Shown: piece after piece, positions 7,292-14,593 of the stretch
Layout of the letters: every line of letters begins with the position of its first letter
Numbering within the stretch: the stretch's first letter is position 1
Origin: Actinomycetota bacterium
GTDB lineage: Bacteria > Actinomycetota > Actinomycetes > S36-B12
Assembly (NCBI GenBank): GCA_009699015.1
Contig: WLOY01000020.1
Span: 1 to 33,532 of the forward strand
Length of the DNA: 33,532 nt
Direction of reading: 5' to 3'
The notes under the pieces: model-generated
What the model was told of the DNA's origin: nothing
The model's input: only the letters and a program-made list of their open reading frames with translations
Databases searched by the model: none
Translations under genes and position numbers: made by a program

Positions 7292-8503
7292 GTGAGCACC
7301 GAGGGTCTCGAGGGCGTGCTCACCTGGTCGGCTGCCCACCAGATCGCGAACACGTGCGCGCAGCCCCTGCCTGCGGTTCGTGCGAGGCTCGACGAGGCAA
7401 GCGGAAGCCTGCTCGCGCAGCCGATTCTCATGCTTGACGACGATCCGGCCGAGAACATCGCCGCCGTCAACGGCTACGCCCTGTGCGGTCAAGGTCCGTG
7501 GCGTCGCACCCCCGAGGAGACCCTCGCCCCGGGCGAGTGCTTCATGGTTCGGGCAGGCACGCCAATGCCCGAGCATGCCGATGCGGTCATGCCCCTCGAG
7601 CAGGCGGTTTCCGAGCAGGGGCGGGGCAACGTCATCACCGTCACTGGCCGCGACATCCTCTCCGGCCTCGCCGACGAGCGGGTCAGGCCTGCCTTCGGCG
7701 ACGGGGTCCTGCTCCGGGGCAGCCGCACTCCGCAGGGCACGCAGATCCTGCCGGCCGGCCGGCTCGTCACCGCCGCAGTGCTCGCCCTGATGGCGGCCGC
7801 CGGCCACGACGACGTCCCGATCGTGAGGCCCCCGATCATCGGCACCCTCGTGCTCGGCAGTTCGCTGCTCACCTCGGGTGGCTCCCGGCTGGGCCGGGCG
7901 CGCGACGCACTCGGCGACAGCGTCCCGGCCTTCGTCGCTGCGCTTGGTGCCAGGGCCAACCCGGCAGTTCGCGCACCCGACATCCACGAGGTGATCCGGG
8001 CCGAGATCGAGGACGCCAATGTCGACGTCCTCATCACGACCGGTTCCACCGCCCCCGACTCCGACAACAGCGTGAGGCACGTGCTCCGTGACCTCGATGC
8101 CCGCTGGCTCATCGATGGCGTGGCCGTCACCCCCGGGGCGCAGATGCTCCTGGCCCGGCTCCCCGACGGGCGCATGGTGGTGGGGCTCCCGGGCAGTCCC
8201 CAGTCGGCGTTCGCCGGGCTCGTCACGCTGGTCTCCCCGATCATCCGCGCCCTGCGGGGAGTGCCTCGGGAGGACTATCCGACCGCGGTCCTCGTCGATG
8301 ATGCCCCCCGGGCCGACTTCGCCGACGACACGCGCCTTGCTCCCGTGCGGCTCGAGGACGACGGTGCCTACGGCCTCCTCGCCAGGCCGATGCTCGACAG
8401 CGGGCCAGCAGGGCTCATCGGCTGGGGGAATGCTGACGCCATCGCAATCGTGCCTCCGGGCACCGGGATCAAGGGCGACACCATCTCGTTCATCATGCTG
8501 TGA
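7292..8503 (+). CDS. Divergent MoeA-like molybdopterin-binding protein
   Basis: 403 residues with a GTG start (GGAAGGCGG upstream). The MoeA fold is recognisable: MVRAGTPMPEHADAVMP (the RIMTGAPVPEGADAV region), the LLRGSRTPQGTQILPAG region, a MoCF-like core ending in DVLITTGS, and VVGLPGSPQSAFAG (the PGNPVSA loop). Several residues essential in true MoeA are changed. The MDGYA loop is VNGYA with N60 in place of the key Asp. The TGDE and YDSN motifs are replaced by LGSSLLTS and REs-free sequence, and GGVSVGD is GSTAPDS. It is therefore probably not a normal molybdenum insertase; it may bind a pterin or nucleotide or play a regulatory part. It precedes the membrane redox genes on the opposite strand and looks like part of the same module. 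A functional MoeA elsewhere in the genome is expected if Moco is made. Confidence 0.8.
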   Translation: MSTEGLEGVLTWSAAHQIANTCAQPLPAVRARLDEASGSLLAQPILMLDDDPAENIAAVNGYALCGQGPWRRTPEETLAPGECFMVRAGTPMPEHADAVMPLEQAVSEQGRGNVITVTGRDILSGLADERVRPAFGDGVLLRGSRTPQGTQILPAGRLVTAAVLALMAAAGHDDVPIVRPPIIGTLVLGSSLLTSGGSRLGRARDALGDSVPAFVAALGARANPAVRAPDIHEVIRAEIEDANVDVLITTGSTAPDSDNSVRHVLRDLDARWLIDGVAVTPGAQMLLARLPDGRMVVGLPGSPQSAFAGLVTLVSPIIRALRGVPREDYPTAVLVDDAPRADFADDTRLAPVRLEDDGAYGLLARPMLDSGPAGLIGWGNADAIAIVPPGTGIKGDTISFIML

Positions 8504-8586
8504 GTTGCCCGCGAGGGTGAGCGCTGAGCCCGCTGATTCAGGGGAGGTCGGTACCGCAATGGCCTCGGGTTCAGCCGTACCGCAGA

Positions 8587-8688
8587 ATGAACGCCATGGC
8601 CTTCTTCCGATCGCGCACCCTCGTCGTCGTCGTCGCAGTCGTCACTGCCATCGGCCTGTTCGTCTCGATGGCGGTCATGTTCATCTAG
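8587..8688 (+). CDS. 33-residue single-pass membrane peptide
   Basis: A short frame encodes MNAMAFFRSR, then a continuous hydrophobic run TLVVVVAVVTAIGLFVSMAV and MFI, which is a textbook single transmembrane helix with a basic cytoplasmic N-terminus. It lies 83 nt after the MoeA-like gene. Its TAG stop shares a CTAG quartet (8685-8688) with the stop of the convergent ferric-reductase-like gene. Neither the ATG at 8587 nor the one at 8596 has a good ribosome-binding site, which lowers confidence. GTACCGCA occurs twice just upstream (8551-8558 and 8577-8584). It could be a small subunit of the membrane redox protein, but no family is recognised. Confidence 0.4.
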   Translation: MNAMAFFRSRTLVVVVAVVTAIGLFVSMAVMFI

Positions 8689-9248
8689 CTGCGGATTGGG
8701 CGGGCAGGCGCCGGTGCGGGCACGAACCCTCGAGCAAGGAGCCCGAACACGAGCAGTGCGGACCCCGCGATGATGAAAGCGATCGACCACTCCGAGAGCG
8801 CATCGGTGCCTGCGAGCACGTAGTGGGCGGTCGCGAGGGGCCACGCCGCGTAGGCGATGAGGTGGCTCCGCTTGAACCAGGTGTTGCCGACCTTGCCTAG
8901 GCGGGGGCGCAGGCGGCCGATGATCGACACGGGTATGAGCAGCCAAAAGGCGATGATTCCGAAGGCCACGGCGAGCGGCTCCCAAGGCGCCAGGCCCGGA
9001 ATGAGGAGCTGGGCCACGGTGAACTTCACTGCCGGGTCGACGAGGAGCAGGATCATGTGGATGAGCAGGAATGCGAGCGCGGTGGCCCCCAGCCAGCGGT
9101 GCAGGTCGAGCAGGCGCATCGGTGAGGCGAGGCGCCCGAGCAGCCTCGTGCGCAGGAGGATCCCCCACAGCACGACCGCAGTGAGCAGGCCCCACGCGGT
9201 GATGCCGCTGGCGCGAATCGCAAACCAGGTCCATGGAACCTCAGTCAC
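8685..9248 (-). CDS. Ferric reductase-like transmembrane b-heme protein
   Basis: 187 residues with about five transmembrane segments. Four histidines sit in two facing helices, at H50 (DLHRWLG), H64 (LIHMILL), H129 (KRSHLIAY) and H142 (LATAHYV). This is the spacing expected for the ferric_reduct/YedZ-like fold, which ligates two b hemes across the membrane. No FAD or NAD domain is attached, so electrons must come from a separate protein; the NuoF-like protein and ferredoxin in the same cluster are candidates. The GTG start overlaps the end of apbE by 8 nt (GTGACTGA), indicating one operon. The likely role is transmembrane electron transfer from cytoplasm to the outside. MsrQ (partner of MsrP) is an alternative, but no msrP is nearby. 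Confidence 0.85.
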   Translation of the reverse strand: MTEVPWTWFAIRASGITAWGLLTAVVLWGILLRTRLLGRLASPMRLLDLHRWLGATALAFLLIHMILLLVDPAVKFTVAQLLIPGLAPWEPLAVAFGIIAFWLLIPVSIIGRLRPRLGKVGNTWFKRSHLIAYAAWPLATAHYVLAGTDALSEWSIAFIIAGSALLVFGLLARGFVPAPAPARPIRS

Positions 9249-10194
9249 TGGTGTCTCCTATGCGCGTGTCGTCGGTGAGCAACTGCTCGCTGGTGAGCAG
9301 AACTGATACAAGATCATGCTCGCTCAGCCATTCGGCTGCGCGACCGGCTCCCATCAGCAGGGCCGCGGTGGCGGCGGCCTCGGCCCGCCAGCCCATGTCA
9401 TCGACCACGGTCGCCTGCACCAGGTCGCCGCGCGCGATGTCACCCGTGCGCGGGTCGATGAGGTGGTGGCGACCATTGCCCCAGACCCGCTTGAGGGTCG
9501 TTGACGTGGCCACGGCGCCGCGGGTGATCCCGGGCTCGAACTCCAGGTGCCGTATCACGCGGTCGGGGTGGTCGATGGCCACGCGCTCGTCCTCGATCGC
9601 GAGGACCCAGGCTGGGTCGTCGCCGGGGGCGCCCGCGAAGACGACGTCGCCGCCGAGGTTCACGAGCACGCCATCAGCGCCGGCGCCCATGAGCTCGTCA
9701 ACGATGATGTCTGCCGCCAGGCCCTTGCCGATGGCGCCGGGGTCGATGCCTATGCCGGCCGGCAGGTCGACCGTGCCGAGGACCTCGTCGACGATCACCC
9801 CTTGCATTCCGGGGGCACGCTCGACGACGAGCGAGGCACTCGACGCGGCGATCGCCCCCCGGGCGATGACGGTGGCGAAGTCGGCGTCGTAGCCGGCCGC
9901 CTTGATCGAGGGGAGGATCGTCGGGTCGAAGAGCCCGCCGGTCATCTCCCATGCCGCCCTCATGGTGGCGACAAGGCGGACGAGGTCCGCGGAGCACTGC
10001 ACCGGGCCGGTCCCGGCCCGGTGATTGAGCCGATTGAGCTCGCTGTGGGCCCGAAACCGGGACCAGCAGTCCTCGAGCAGCTCGATCCGCGCCTCGGCGG
10101 CATCAGCGAGGAGTTGCCCGGAGTCAGCCGGCGCGTAGCAGATCACCGAGCAGTCGGTGCCCATCGCTCGCAGGTTCCGGATGACGGCGGGCAT
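9241..10194 (-). CDS. apbE: FAD:protein FMN transferase (ApbE family)
   Basis: 317 residues. ApbE covalently attaches FMN from FAD to a Thr/Ser in target proteins on the outer side of the membrane. Visible family features are the N-terminal MGTDCSV strand, ELNRLNHRAG, GGLFDPTILP, the strongly conserved IDPGAIGKGLAADIIVDEL, GVLVNLGGDVVFAG, and HLIDPRTG near the C-terminus. No clear signal peptide is seen, as in several actinobacterial members. The ATG lies 3 nt after the stop of the upstream coiled-coil gene and the end overlaps the ferric-reductase-like gene, so all three are co-transcribed. No target with the [S/T]-G-A-[S/T] flavinylation motif was seen in this cluster, so its substrate must lie elsewhere or be unrecognised. 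Confidence 0.93.
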   Translation of the reverse strand: MPAVIRNLRAMGTDCSVICYAPADSGQLLADAAEARIELLEDCWSRFRAHSELNRLNHRAGTGPVQCSADLVRLVATMRAAWEMTGGLFDPTILPSIKAAGYDADFATVIARGAIAASSASLVVERAPGMQGVIVDEVLGTVDLPAGIGIDPGAIGKGLAADIIVDELMGAGADGVLVNLGGDVVFAGAPGDDPAWVLAIEDERVAIDHPDRVIRHLEFEPGITRGAVATSTTLKRVWGNGRHHLIDPRTGDIARGDLVQATVVDDMGWRAEAAATAALLMGAGRAAEWLSEHDLVSVLLTSEQLLTDDTRIGDTSD

Positions 10195-10197
10195 CGC

Positions 10198-10671
10198 TCA
10201 GCTGCTCTTCGTGTTCGACTGCGGCTTGGGAGCGGCCTGGGCCGCCGGCTTGCTCACCGCGGGCTTCGGCTTCTTGACGCTCGGCGCCTGCTGGTTGGCC
10301 GGCACGGCCGCGGGATCGCTCACGGTCACGCCCGCGCTGCCGCCCGCGGACGCCTGCAGCGTCTGTGCGGCTTCAACGAGCTGGGCGCGGTAGTCGGTGA
10401 GGCGCTGGGCTTCAGCCGCGAGTTGCGCAGCGTAGGCATCGAGATCCGCCTGCGTGTAGCCATCGGTCGACGTGGGGATCGCGACTGCACTCGCCTGCGA
10501 CTGGGTTGCAGAGCTCGAGTCGGCGGCGGCGCTGTCCTGCGCGGTGCGAATGCCGATGACGCCGACAAGCCCGACGCAGGTCGCGGTGGCAAGCCCTGCC
10601 GACACGATCTTGCTTGCGGTCGAGTTGGTGCGGCGGCTGGGCCGGCGGCTGGCGTTGGTCTTGGTCCTCAT
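10198..10671 (-). CDS. Membrane-anchored or exported coiled-coil protein, function unknown
   Basis: 157 residues. A basic N-terminus (MRTKTNASRRPSRRTN) is followed by a hydrophobic segment at about 24-43, i.e. a signal anchor or signal peptide. Residues about 72-106 (YTQADLDAYAAQLAAEAQRL…LVEAAQTLQ) are a short alanine-rich coiled coil. The C-terminus is Pro/Lys/Ala-rich, repeating KPKPAVSKPAAQ-like units that could cross the cell wall. The ATG has a strong AAGGGAG 8 nt upstream. The protein lacks a flavinylation motif and heme motifs. Its place as the gene before apbE suggests an accessory or scaffold protein of the redox module, but this is inference from position only. Confidence 0.65.
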   Translation of the reverse strand: MRTKTNASRRPSRRTNSTASKIVSAGLATATCVGLVGVIGIRTAQDSAAADSSSATQSQASAVAIPTSTDGYTQADLDAYAAQLAAEAQRLTDYRAQLVEAAQTLQASAGGSAGVTVSDPAAVPANQQAPSVKKPKPAVSKPAAQAAPKPQSNTKSS

Positions 10672-10723
10672 GGTCTGTTCTCCCTTGCGAGCGGTTCGAT
10701 TGCTTCGTCATCCCTTGCGGGTT

Positions 10724-10748
10724 TTCCCTACTCCTCAAAGGTAGGGAA
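10724..10748. repeat. Inverted repeat between ferredoxin and coiled-coil genes
   Basis: TTCCCTAC (10724-10731) and GTAGGGAA (10741-10748) form a perfect 8-bp inverted repeat with a 9-nt loop, 53 nt upstream of the coiled-coil gene. TCCCTTGCG also occurs twice nearby (10681-10689 and 10711-10719), the first copy forming that gene's ribosome-binding site on the minus strand. No T-run follows on either strand, so an operator or RNA processing site is more likely than a terminator. Confidence 0.4.
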
Positions 10749-10822
10749 TGGGCCGCCAAGGATCGAACAAGGAAAGGTAAAGACGAGTCAAAGAGTTTCG
10801 GGACGGCTCACCTGCGGAACCG

Positions 10823-11050
10823 TCAGGCGTGCTTCGTCAGCCGCAGCGCGCCTACGGGGCAGGCGGCAACCGCACGCTTTGCCTCGCCGGCGGAACCCTC
10901 GGGAATGTCGGTGACGAGTCCCCCGGCGATGAAGACGGGGTAGCCCCACTCATCGAGGTCGATGAGGTCGGGCAGCAGTTCGGCGCAGAACCCGTGCGCG
11001 TCGCACAGGGTCGGGTCGAGGTGGAGTTGACGCCGCACATGCTTGCTCAT
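10823..11050 (-). CDS. Small CxxHxxC-type ferredoxin
   Basis: 75 residues from an ATG preceded by AGGAC. Cysteines are C16, C22 (LCDAHGFC) and C64 (AACPVGAL), giving the pattern CxxHxxC…CP. This is the actinobacterial ferredoxin class in which His replaces the second cluster cysteine; members bind 3Fe-4S or atypical clusters and often serve P450s. Here there is no P450 in view, and the start overlaps the stop of the NuoF-like gene by 4 nt (ATGA). It most likely takes electrons from the NuoF-like flavoprotein and passes them to the membrane protein. An upstream start in the same frame would overlap the NuoF-like gene extensively and adds basic, non-homologous sequence. Confidence 0.88.
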   Translation of the reverse strand: MSKHVRRQLHLDPTLCDAHGFCAELLPDLIDLDEWGYPVFIAGGLVTDIPEGSAGEAKRAVAACPVGALRLTKHA

Positions 11051-12369
11051 CGGAAGTCCTTTCCTGCGCGCTTGACGGGGCTCTTGCGAACCTGGGGAAT
11101 CGGCAGCGAGTTGCCGGTGCGGCTCGCGCTGCAACCACCCCTGAGGTGCTCGGCCACCTCTTCGCTGAACACCGTGAGCCCGGTGCCGATGAAGCGTGCG
11201 GTGCCGTCCGGGTGCTTGCATCCGCCGCGGTTCACGACGAGGGCGAGCCTGGCATTGATTCGGGCGAGATCCTCCCTCGTGCTCGTTGCGCGCGCGAGGT
11301 CGGTGAGGTCATCGGCGACCGATGGCAGGCCGAATCGGCAGGGTCCGCACTGGCCAGCGCTCTCGCCGGCCATGTAGGTGGCGACCCTGGCGATCTCATG
11401 GAGCGGGCAGATCCCGGCGTCGAGGGCCCACAGGATGCCGGCACCGATCACCCCGCCAGCCTCTCGCACCTGAGCCGGGGCCCACTCGGCCGACCACAGG
11501 GCCTCGCTCGCGACCCAGGCGCCGCCGTAGCCCCCGGTGAGGAATCCCTCGACGGGGCCGTCCACGTCGCCGCAGCGGGCGAGGAGTTCCGAGACGGGAG
11601 TGCCGGTCGGCACTTCGATGACGCCTGGCTGCCGGACCCGGCCTCCGACGGTGACGAGGGTGGTGCCGGGCGCTTGGGCATCGCCGACCTCGGCAAACCA
11701 CGCTCCCCCGTGCCGGGCGATGAGCCCGAGGTGGGCGAGGGTCTCGACATTCTGGACGAGCGTGGGCCGGCCGTTCATGCCGCGCTCGAAGGGCCGGTCC
11801 CCATATACGGGCGTTGCGCTGCCATCGCCCGCCCAGTGGGCAAGCGCGCTCTCCTCGCTCGCCACGTACCGTGCCGGCGGCGTGATGAGCTCGACCCGGA
11901 CCGGATCGGACCGGCGTTCGGCGATCGCCCGGTCCAGGTCGTCGATCGACGGGGTGCCACGGTGCACGGCCAGGTAGGCATCGGTCGCGCCGACGGTCGC
12001 CGCCGCTGCCTGGATGCCATCGAGGATGAGGTGCGGAACATGGGCAAGGAGGACCGCATCCTTGCCGCTCGCAGGCTCGCCCTCCATCGCGTTTGCGATG
12101 ACGACGGGCCGACTGCCGGGGGAGCGCTGACGGCGGCCGGCTGCGCTGTCGACGACCGCCTGCATCTTGCGAGCCGTCGGGAACCAGCCGCCGCCGCGCC
12201 CGCACAGTCGCGCCTCGGCAATCGCCTCGATGAGGGCCCCTGGGTGCCCGTCCGCCGCTGACGGCGGGGTGGGGAGCGGGCCGAAGGCGGCGGCGTGGGC
12301 GGCGAGGGATCGCAGGTCACGGGCCCGGCCCGTCTGCGGGTCGATCGGGAGCAGACGATGGGTCAACAT
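11047..12369 (-). CDS. NuoF-like flavin/Fe-S oxidoreductase
   Basis: 440 residues related to the 51-kDa NADH-binding subunit of complex I. The FMN/NADH-binding glycine loop appears as LCGRGGGWFPTARK (about 55-68), then ANAMEGEPASGKDA (the NxxEPGT…KD region), an SLBB-like section (GGRVRQPGVIEVPTGTPV), and a C-terminal Fe-S domain with GESAGQCGPCRFGLP and GGCKHPDG. The first cysteine of the complex I N3 motif (SCGxCxPC) is alanine here, while CGPC and the distal Cys remain. There is no NuoE or NuoG partner nearby, so it is not part of complex I. It is the first gene of an operon with a ferredoxin, and probably oxidises NAD(P)H to reduce it. Homologues in actinobacteria are typically annotated as NuoF family proteins. 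Confidence 0.87.
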   Translation of the reverse strand: MLTHRLLPIDPQTGRARDLRSLAAHAAAFGPLPTPPSAADGHPGALIEAIAEARLCGRGGGWFPTARKMQAVVDSAAGRRQRSPGSRPVVIANAMEGEPASGKDAVLLAHVPHLILDGIQAAAATVGATDAYLAVHRGTPSIDDLDRAIAERRSDPVRVELITPPARYVASEESALAHWAGDGSATPVYGDRPFERGMNGRPTLVQNVETLAHLGLIARHGGAWFAEVGDAQAPGTTLVTVGGRVRQPGVIEVPTGTPVSELLARCGDVDGPVEGFLTGGYGGAWVASEALWSAEWAPAQVREAGGVIGAGILWALDAGICPLHEIARVATYMAGESAGQCGPCRFGLPSVADDLTDLARATSTREDLARINARLALVVNRGGCKHPDGTARFIGTGLTVFSEEVAEHLRGGCSASRTGNSLPIPQVRKSPVKRAGKDFR

Positions 12370-12382
12370 AGATTAATGGTGC

Positions 12383-12409
12383 CTTGTCCGTCCCGAAGGG
12401 TGCGACAAG
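12383..12409. promoter_or_regulatory. Inverted repeat in the NuoF-like/TauE divergent region
   Basis: CTTGTC (12383-12388) and GACAAG (12404-12409) are inverted with centres 21 bp apart, two helical turns, upstream of the NuoF-like start. This geometry suits a dimeric repressor. No regulator gene is adjacent, so the binding protein is unknown. Confidence 0.3.
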
Positions 12410-12499
12410 ACCTGGCCAATTCGCGGTAAGAACCTCCGAGGACCGCGGGCGACGTGGCGACACGACGCAATGCCGCCTTTTCCTACCTGTTTACTAGGA

Positions 12500-12511
12500 T
12501 ATGCTGAGGGG
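12500..12511 (+). promoter_or_regulatory. Probable leaderless -10 element for the TauE/SafE gene
   Basis: TATGCT at 12500-12505 lies 6 nt before the ATG at 12512. This spacing puts the transcription start at or next to the A of the ATG. The GAGGGG immediately before the start is too close to act as a ribosome-binding site, supporting a leaderless transcript. No clear -35. Confidence 0.45.
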
Positions 12512-13501
12512 ATGTCCTTCACCGACATCGACCTCGCGCTCGCCCTCGGCGGCCTCTTCGCCGGAATCATGGTCGGCCTCACCGGCATGGGTGGCGCTGC
12601 ACTCGTCACGCCCATGCTCGTCCTGCTCTTCGGCGTATCACCCGCTGCCGCCGTGTCGAGCGATGTCGTCGCCGCCGCGATCATGAAGCCGGTCGGCTCA
12701 TGGGTCCACATCCGCAATCACACCGTCCACTGGGGCCTCGTCGGCTGGCTCTCCGCCGGCTCGATACCGGGAGTCCTCGTCGGCTCGTGGGTGTTCTCCG
12801 CCGTCCTCGCGACCTCAGGGGCCGACGAGACCATCCGCGCGTGGATCGGCGGCGTCCTCATCGTCGCCCTCATCGCGATGCTCGCGAAGGGCTATCTCAC
12901 GAGACGGGCCCGCCTGCGCGGCTCGGAGCAGCAGATGACCGGCACCGACACCGAGGTGAAGATCGTGCGCACCGTCATCCTCGGTGTCGTCGTCGGCCTC
13001 ATCGTCGGGATGACGAGCGTCGGTTCCGGCTCCCTCATGGTGACGATCCTGCTGCTCATCTACCCGCTCCTTCGCCCCTCGGTGCTCGTCGGCACCGATC
13101 TCACCCAGGCCGTCCCGATGCTCGTCGCGGGCGCAATCGCCCACGCGGGCCTCGGCGAGATCAGCATCGCGGTCGTCGTCTCGCTCCTCATCGGCCAGAT
13201 TCCCGGCGTGATCATCGGGGCTCGCCTTTCGACACGGTACGACGGGCATCTGCTCCGGTGGCTCCTTATGGTTATCCTCGCTGCGACGGCACTGAAACTC
13301 CTCGGTGCCCCCAGCCTGCTCTCAGGCGTGATCGCGATTGTCGGGGTGCTCATCGTGGGTGGCCTGATGATCCGTGACCGGCGCCGGAATACCCGGGCGG
13401 CCATGGAAGACTCGGAGACGACGGGGAACGCAGACACCACCCATAACGCAGAGACCACCCATAACGCAGAGACCACGGAGAGCGCAGAGCGTGCCGGATA
13501 G
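12512..13501 (+). CDS. TauE/SafE family membrane permease
   Basis: 329 residues, about eight transmembrane segments arranged as two homologous halves. Each half begins with a glycine-rich motif of the family: LFAGIMVGLTGMGGAALVTPML (about 10-31) and GLIVGMTSVGSGSLMV (second half). The family exports or imports small sulfur- or carbon-containing anions (sulfite, sulfoacetate and others); the substrate cannot be read from sequence. The start at 12512 is preferred over an in-frame ATG 14 codons upstream because of the -10 element and because the first hydrophobic helix follows directly. The C-terminal 30 residues are hydrophilic and contain a hexapeptide repeat (AETTHN). It overlaps the downstream K+ channel gene by 11 nt, so they are co-transcribed. 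Confidence 0.87.
   Translation: MSFTDIDLALALGGLFAGIMVGLTGMGGAALVTPMLVLLFGVSPAAAVSSDVVAAAIMKPVGSWVHIRNHTVHWGLVGWLSAGSIPGVLVGSWVFSAVLATSGADETIRAWIGGVLIVALIAMLAKGYLTRRARLRGSEQQMTGTDTEVKIVRTVILGVVVGLIVGMTSVGSGSLMVTILLLIYPLLRPSVLVGTDLTQAVPMLVAGAIAHAGLGEISIAVVVSLLIGQIPGVIIGARLSTRYDGHLLRWLLMVILAATALKLLGAPSLLSGVIAIVGVLIVGGLMIRDRRRNTRAAMEDSETTGNADTTHNAETTHNAETTESAERAG
13430..13479 (+). repeat. 18-bp tandem repeat in the permease C-terminus
   Basis: Units at 13430-13447 and 13448-13465 (GCAGAGACCACCCATAAC, first unit with one G-to-C change) and a partial third copy. They encode A(D/E)TTHN repeats in frame, in the cytoplasmic or external tail just before the stop. Copy-number change would alter tail length by six residues without a frameshift. 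Confidence 0.7.
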
Positions 13502-14585
13502 CCAACTACGCGCCGAGCGGCGAGCGAGGTTCCGCGACCAGTCGAACACCGGCCGCGGCCGACTCCACTTCGCGAGTCGCCGCTTCAGCCCCGTTCGCAA
13601 CATCACCGTGCGACTTCTCGTCGCCGCATTGGCGCTCGTCGTCACGGCGGTCGTCGTGTACCTCGAGAGCGGCTGCTACGCCGACCGCGGGCTCACCGGC
13701 ACGCTCACCCCGATCGACGCCCTCTACTACGCCACCGTCTCGCTCTCGACGACCGGGTACGGAGACATTGTCCCGGTGTGCCAGTCATCCCGTCTCGCGA
13801 ACATCTTCGTCATCACCCCGCTGCGCTTCCTGTTCCTCATCGTGCTCGTCGGCACGACCGTCGAGGTCCTCACCCAACGCACCCGCGAAGAGTTCCGCTC
13901 AGCCCGCTGGAGGAAGACCGTGCAGGATCACATCGTCATCATCGGCTACGGGGTCAAGGGCAGGTCGGCCGCCCGTTCCCTCCTCGACAACGGGGTCGCG
14001 GGCAGCCGCATCGTCGTCGTCACCCCCGACAGGGCTGCGGTCGACGAGGCAACCCGCAACGGCCTCGTCGGGGTCATCGGCGATGCCCGCCGGGAGGACG
14101 TCCTGCGTGACGCCGCGGTCGAGAAGGCCTCGAAGATCATCGTCGCCACCGACGAGGACGACACCTCGGTCCTCGTCACGCTCACGGCCCGGCGCCTAGC
14201 GCCCACCGCCATGATCGTCGCCGCCGTCCGCGAGTCGCAGAACGCCGACATCCTTCGCCAGTCCGGTGCCGACACCGTTATCCCGACCGCCGAGGCTGCA
14301 GGCCGTCTCATGGGCCTGTCGCTCGTCTCCCCCGTTGCTGGCGACCTCATGGAGGATCTCCTCGACTCGGGCCGGGGCCTCGAGGTCGTCGAGCGCGACA
14401 TCACGCGCGCTGAACTCGGCCTGGCCCCATCGGACATCGACGCCGGGGGGCAGATCGTCCTCGCTGTCGTGCGGCGCGGCGAGGTGCACCGGTTCGACAG
14501 GAGCGGCGTGACGATTCTCGAGCAGGGCGACCGGCTGGTCGTCATCCGCTCGGGTGACGGTCACCCGGGCCAGTCGGATCGCTGA
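13491..14585 (+). CDS. Two-TM potassium channel with RCK (TrkA-N/C) domain
   Basis: 364 residues from the GTG at 13491, preceded by GGAGAG about 9 nt upstream; an upstream in-frame ATG gives only Arg/Thr-rich sequence that shadows the permease tail. TM1 at about 38-58, pore helix and selectivity filter TTGYGD (87-92), TM2 at about 104-124. A cytoplasmic RCK domain follows with the Rossmann motif IIGYGVKGRSA (150-160) and later D/E-rich nucleotide-binding strands (VGVIGDARREDVL), then a TrkA-C-like domain (about 280-355). This is the MthK/Kch-like architecture: a tetrameric K+ channel gated by ligand binding to the RCK ring. It overlaps the permease by 11 nt and lies 8 nt before the quinone oxidoreductase. 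Confidence 0.93.
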   Translation: MPDSQLRAERRARFRDQSNTGRGRLHFASRRFSPVRNITVRLLVAALALVVTAVVVYLESGCYADRGLTGTLTPIDALYYATVSLSTTGYGDIVPVCQSSRLANIFVITPLRFLFLIVLVGTTVEVLTQRTREEFRSARWRKTVQDHIVIIGYGVKGRSAARSLLDNGVAGSRIVVVTPDRAAVDEATRNGLVGVIGDARREDVLRDAAVEKASKIIVATDEDDTSVLVTLTARRLAPTAMIVAAVRESQNADILRQSGADTVIPTAEAAGRLMGLSLVSPVAGDLMEDLLDSGRGLEVVERDITRAELGLAPSDIDAGGQIVLAVVRRGEVHRFDRSGVTILEQGDRLVVIRSGDGHPGQSDR

Positions 14586-14593
14586 GGGGCACC

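Noticed and set aside
9547..10914. 455-codon plus-strand frame over apbE
   Set aside because: Antisense shadow of apbE and the coiled-coil gene without any domain.
10823..11221. Longer ferredoxin frame of 132 codons
   Set aside because: The extra N-terminus lies inside the NuoF-like gene; the ATG at 11050 has a ribosome-binding site and the ferredoxin begins there.
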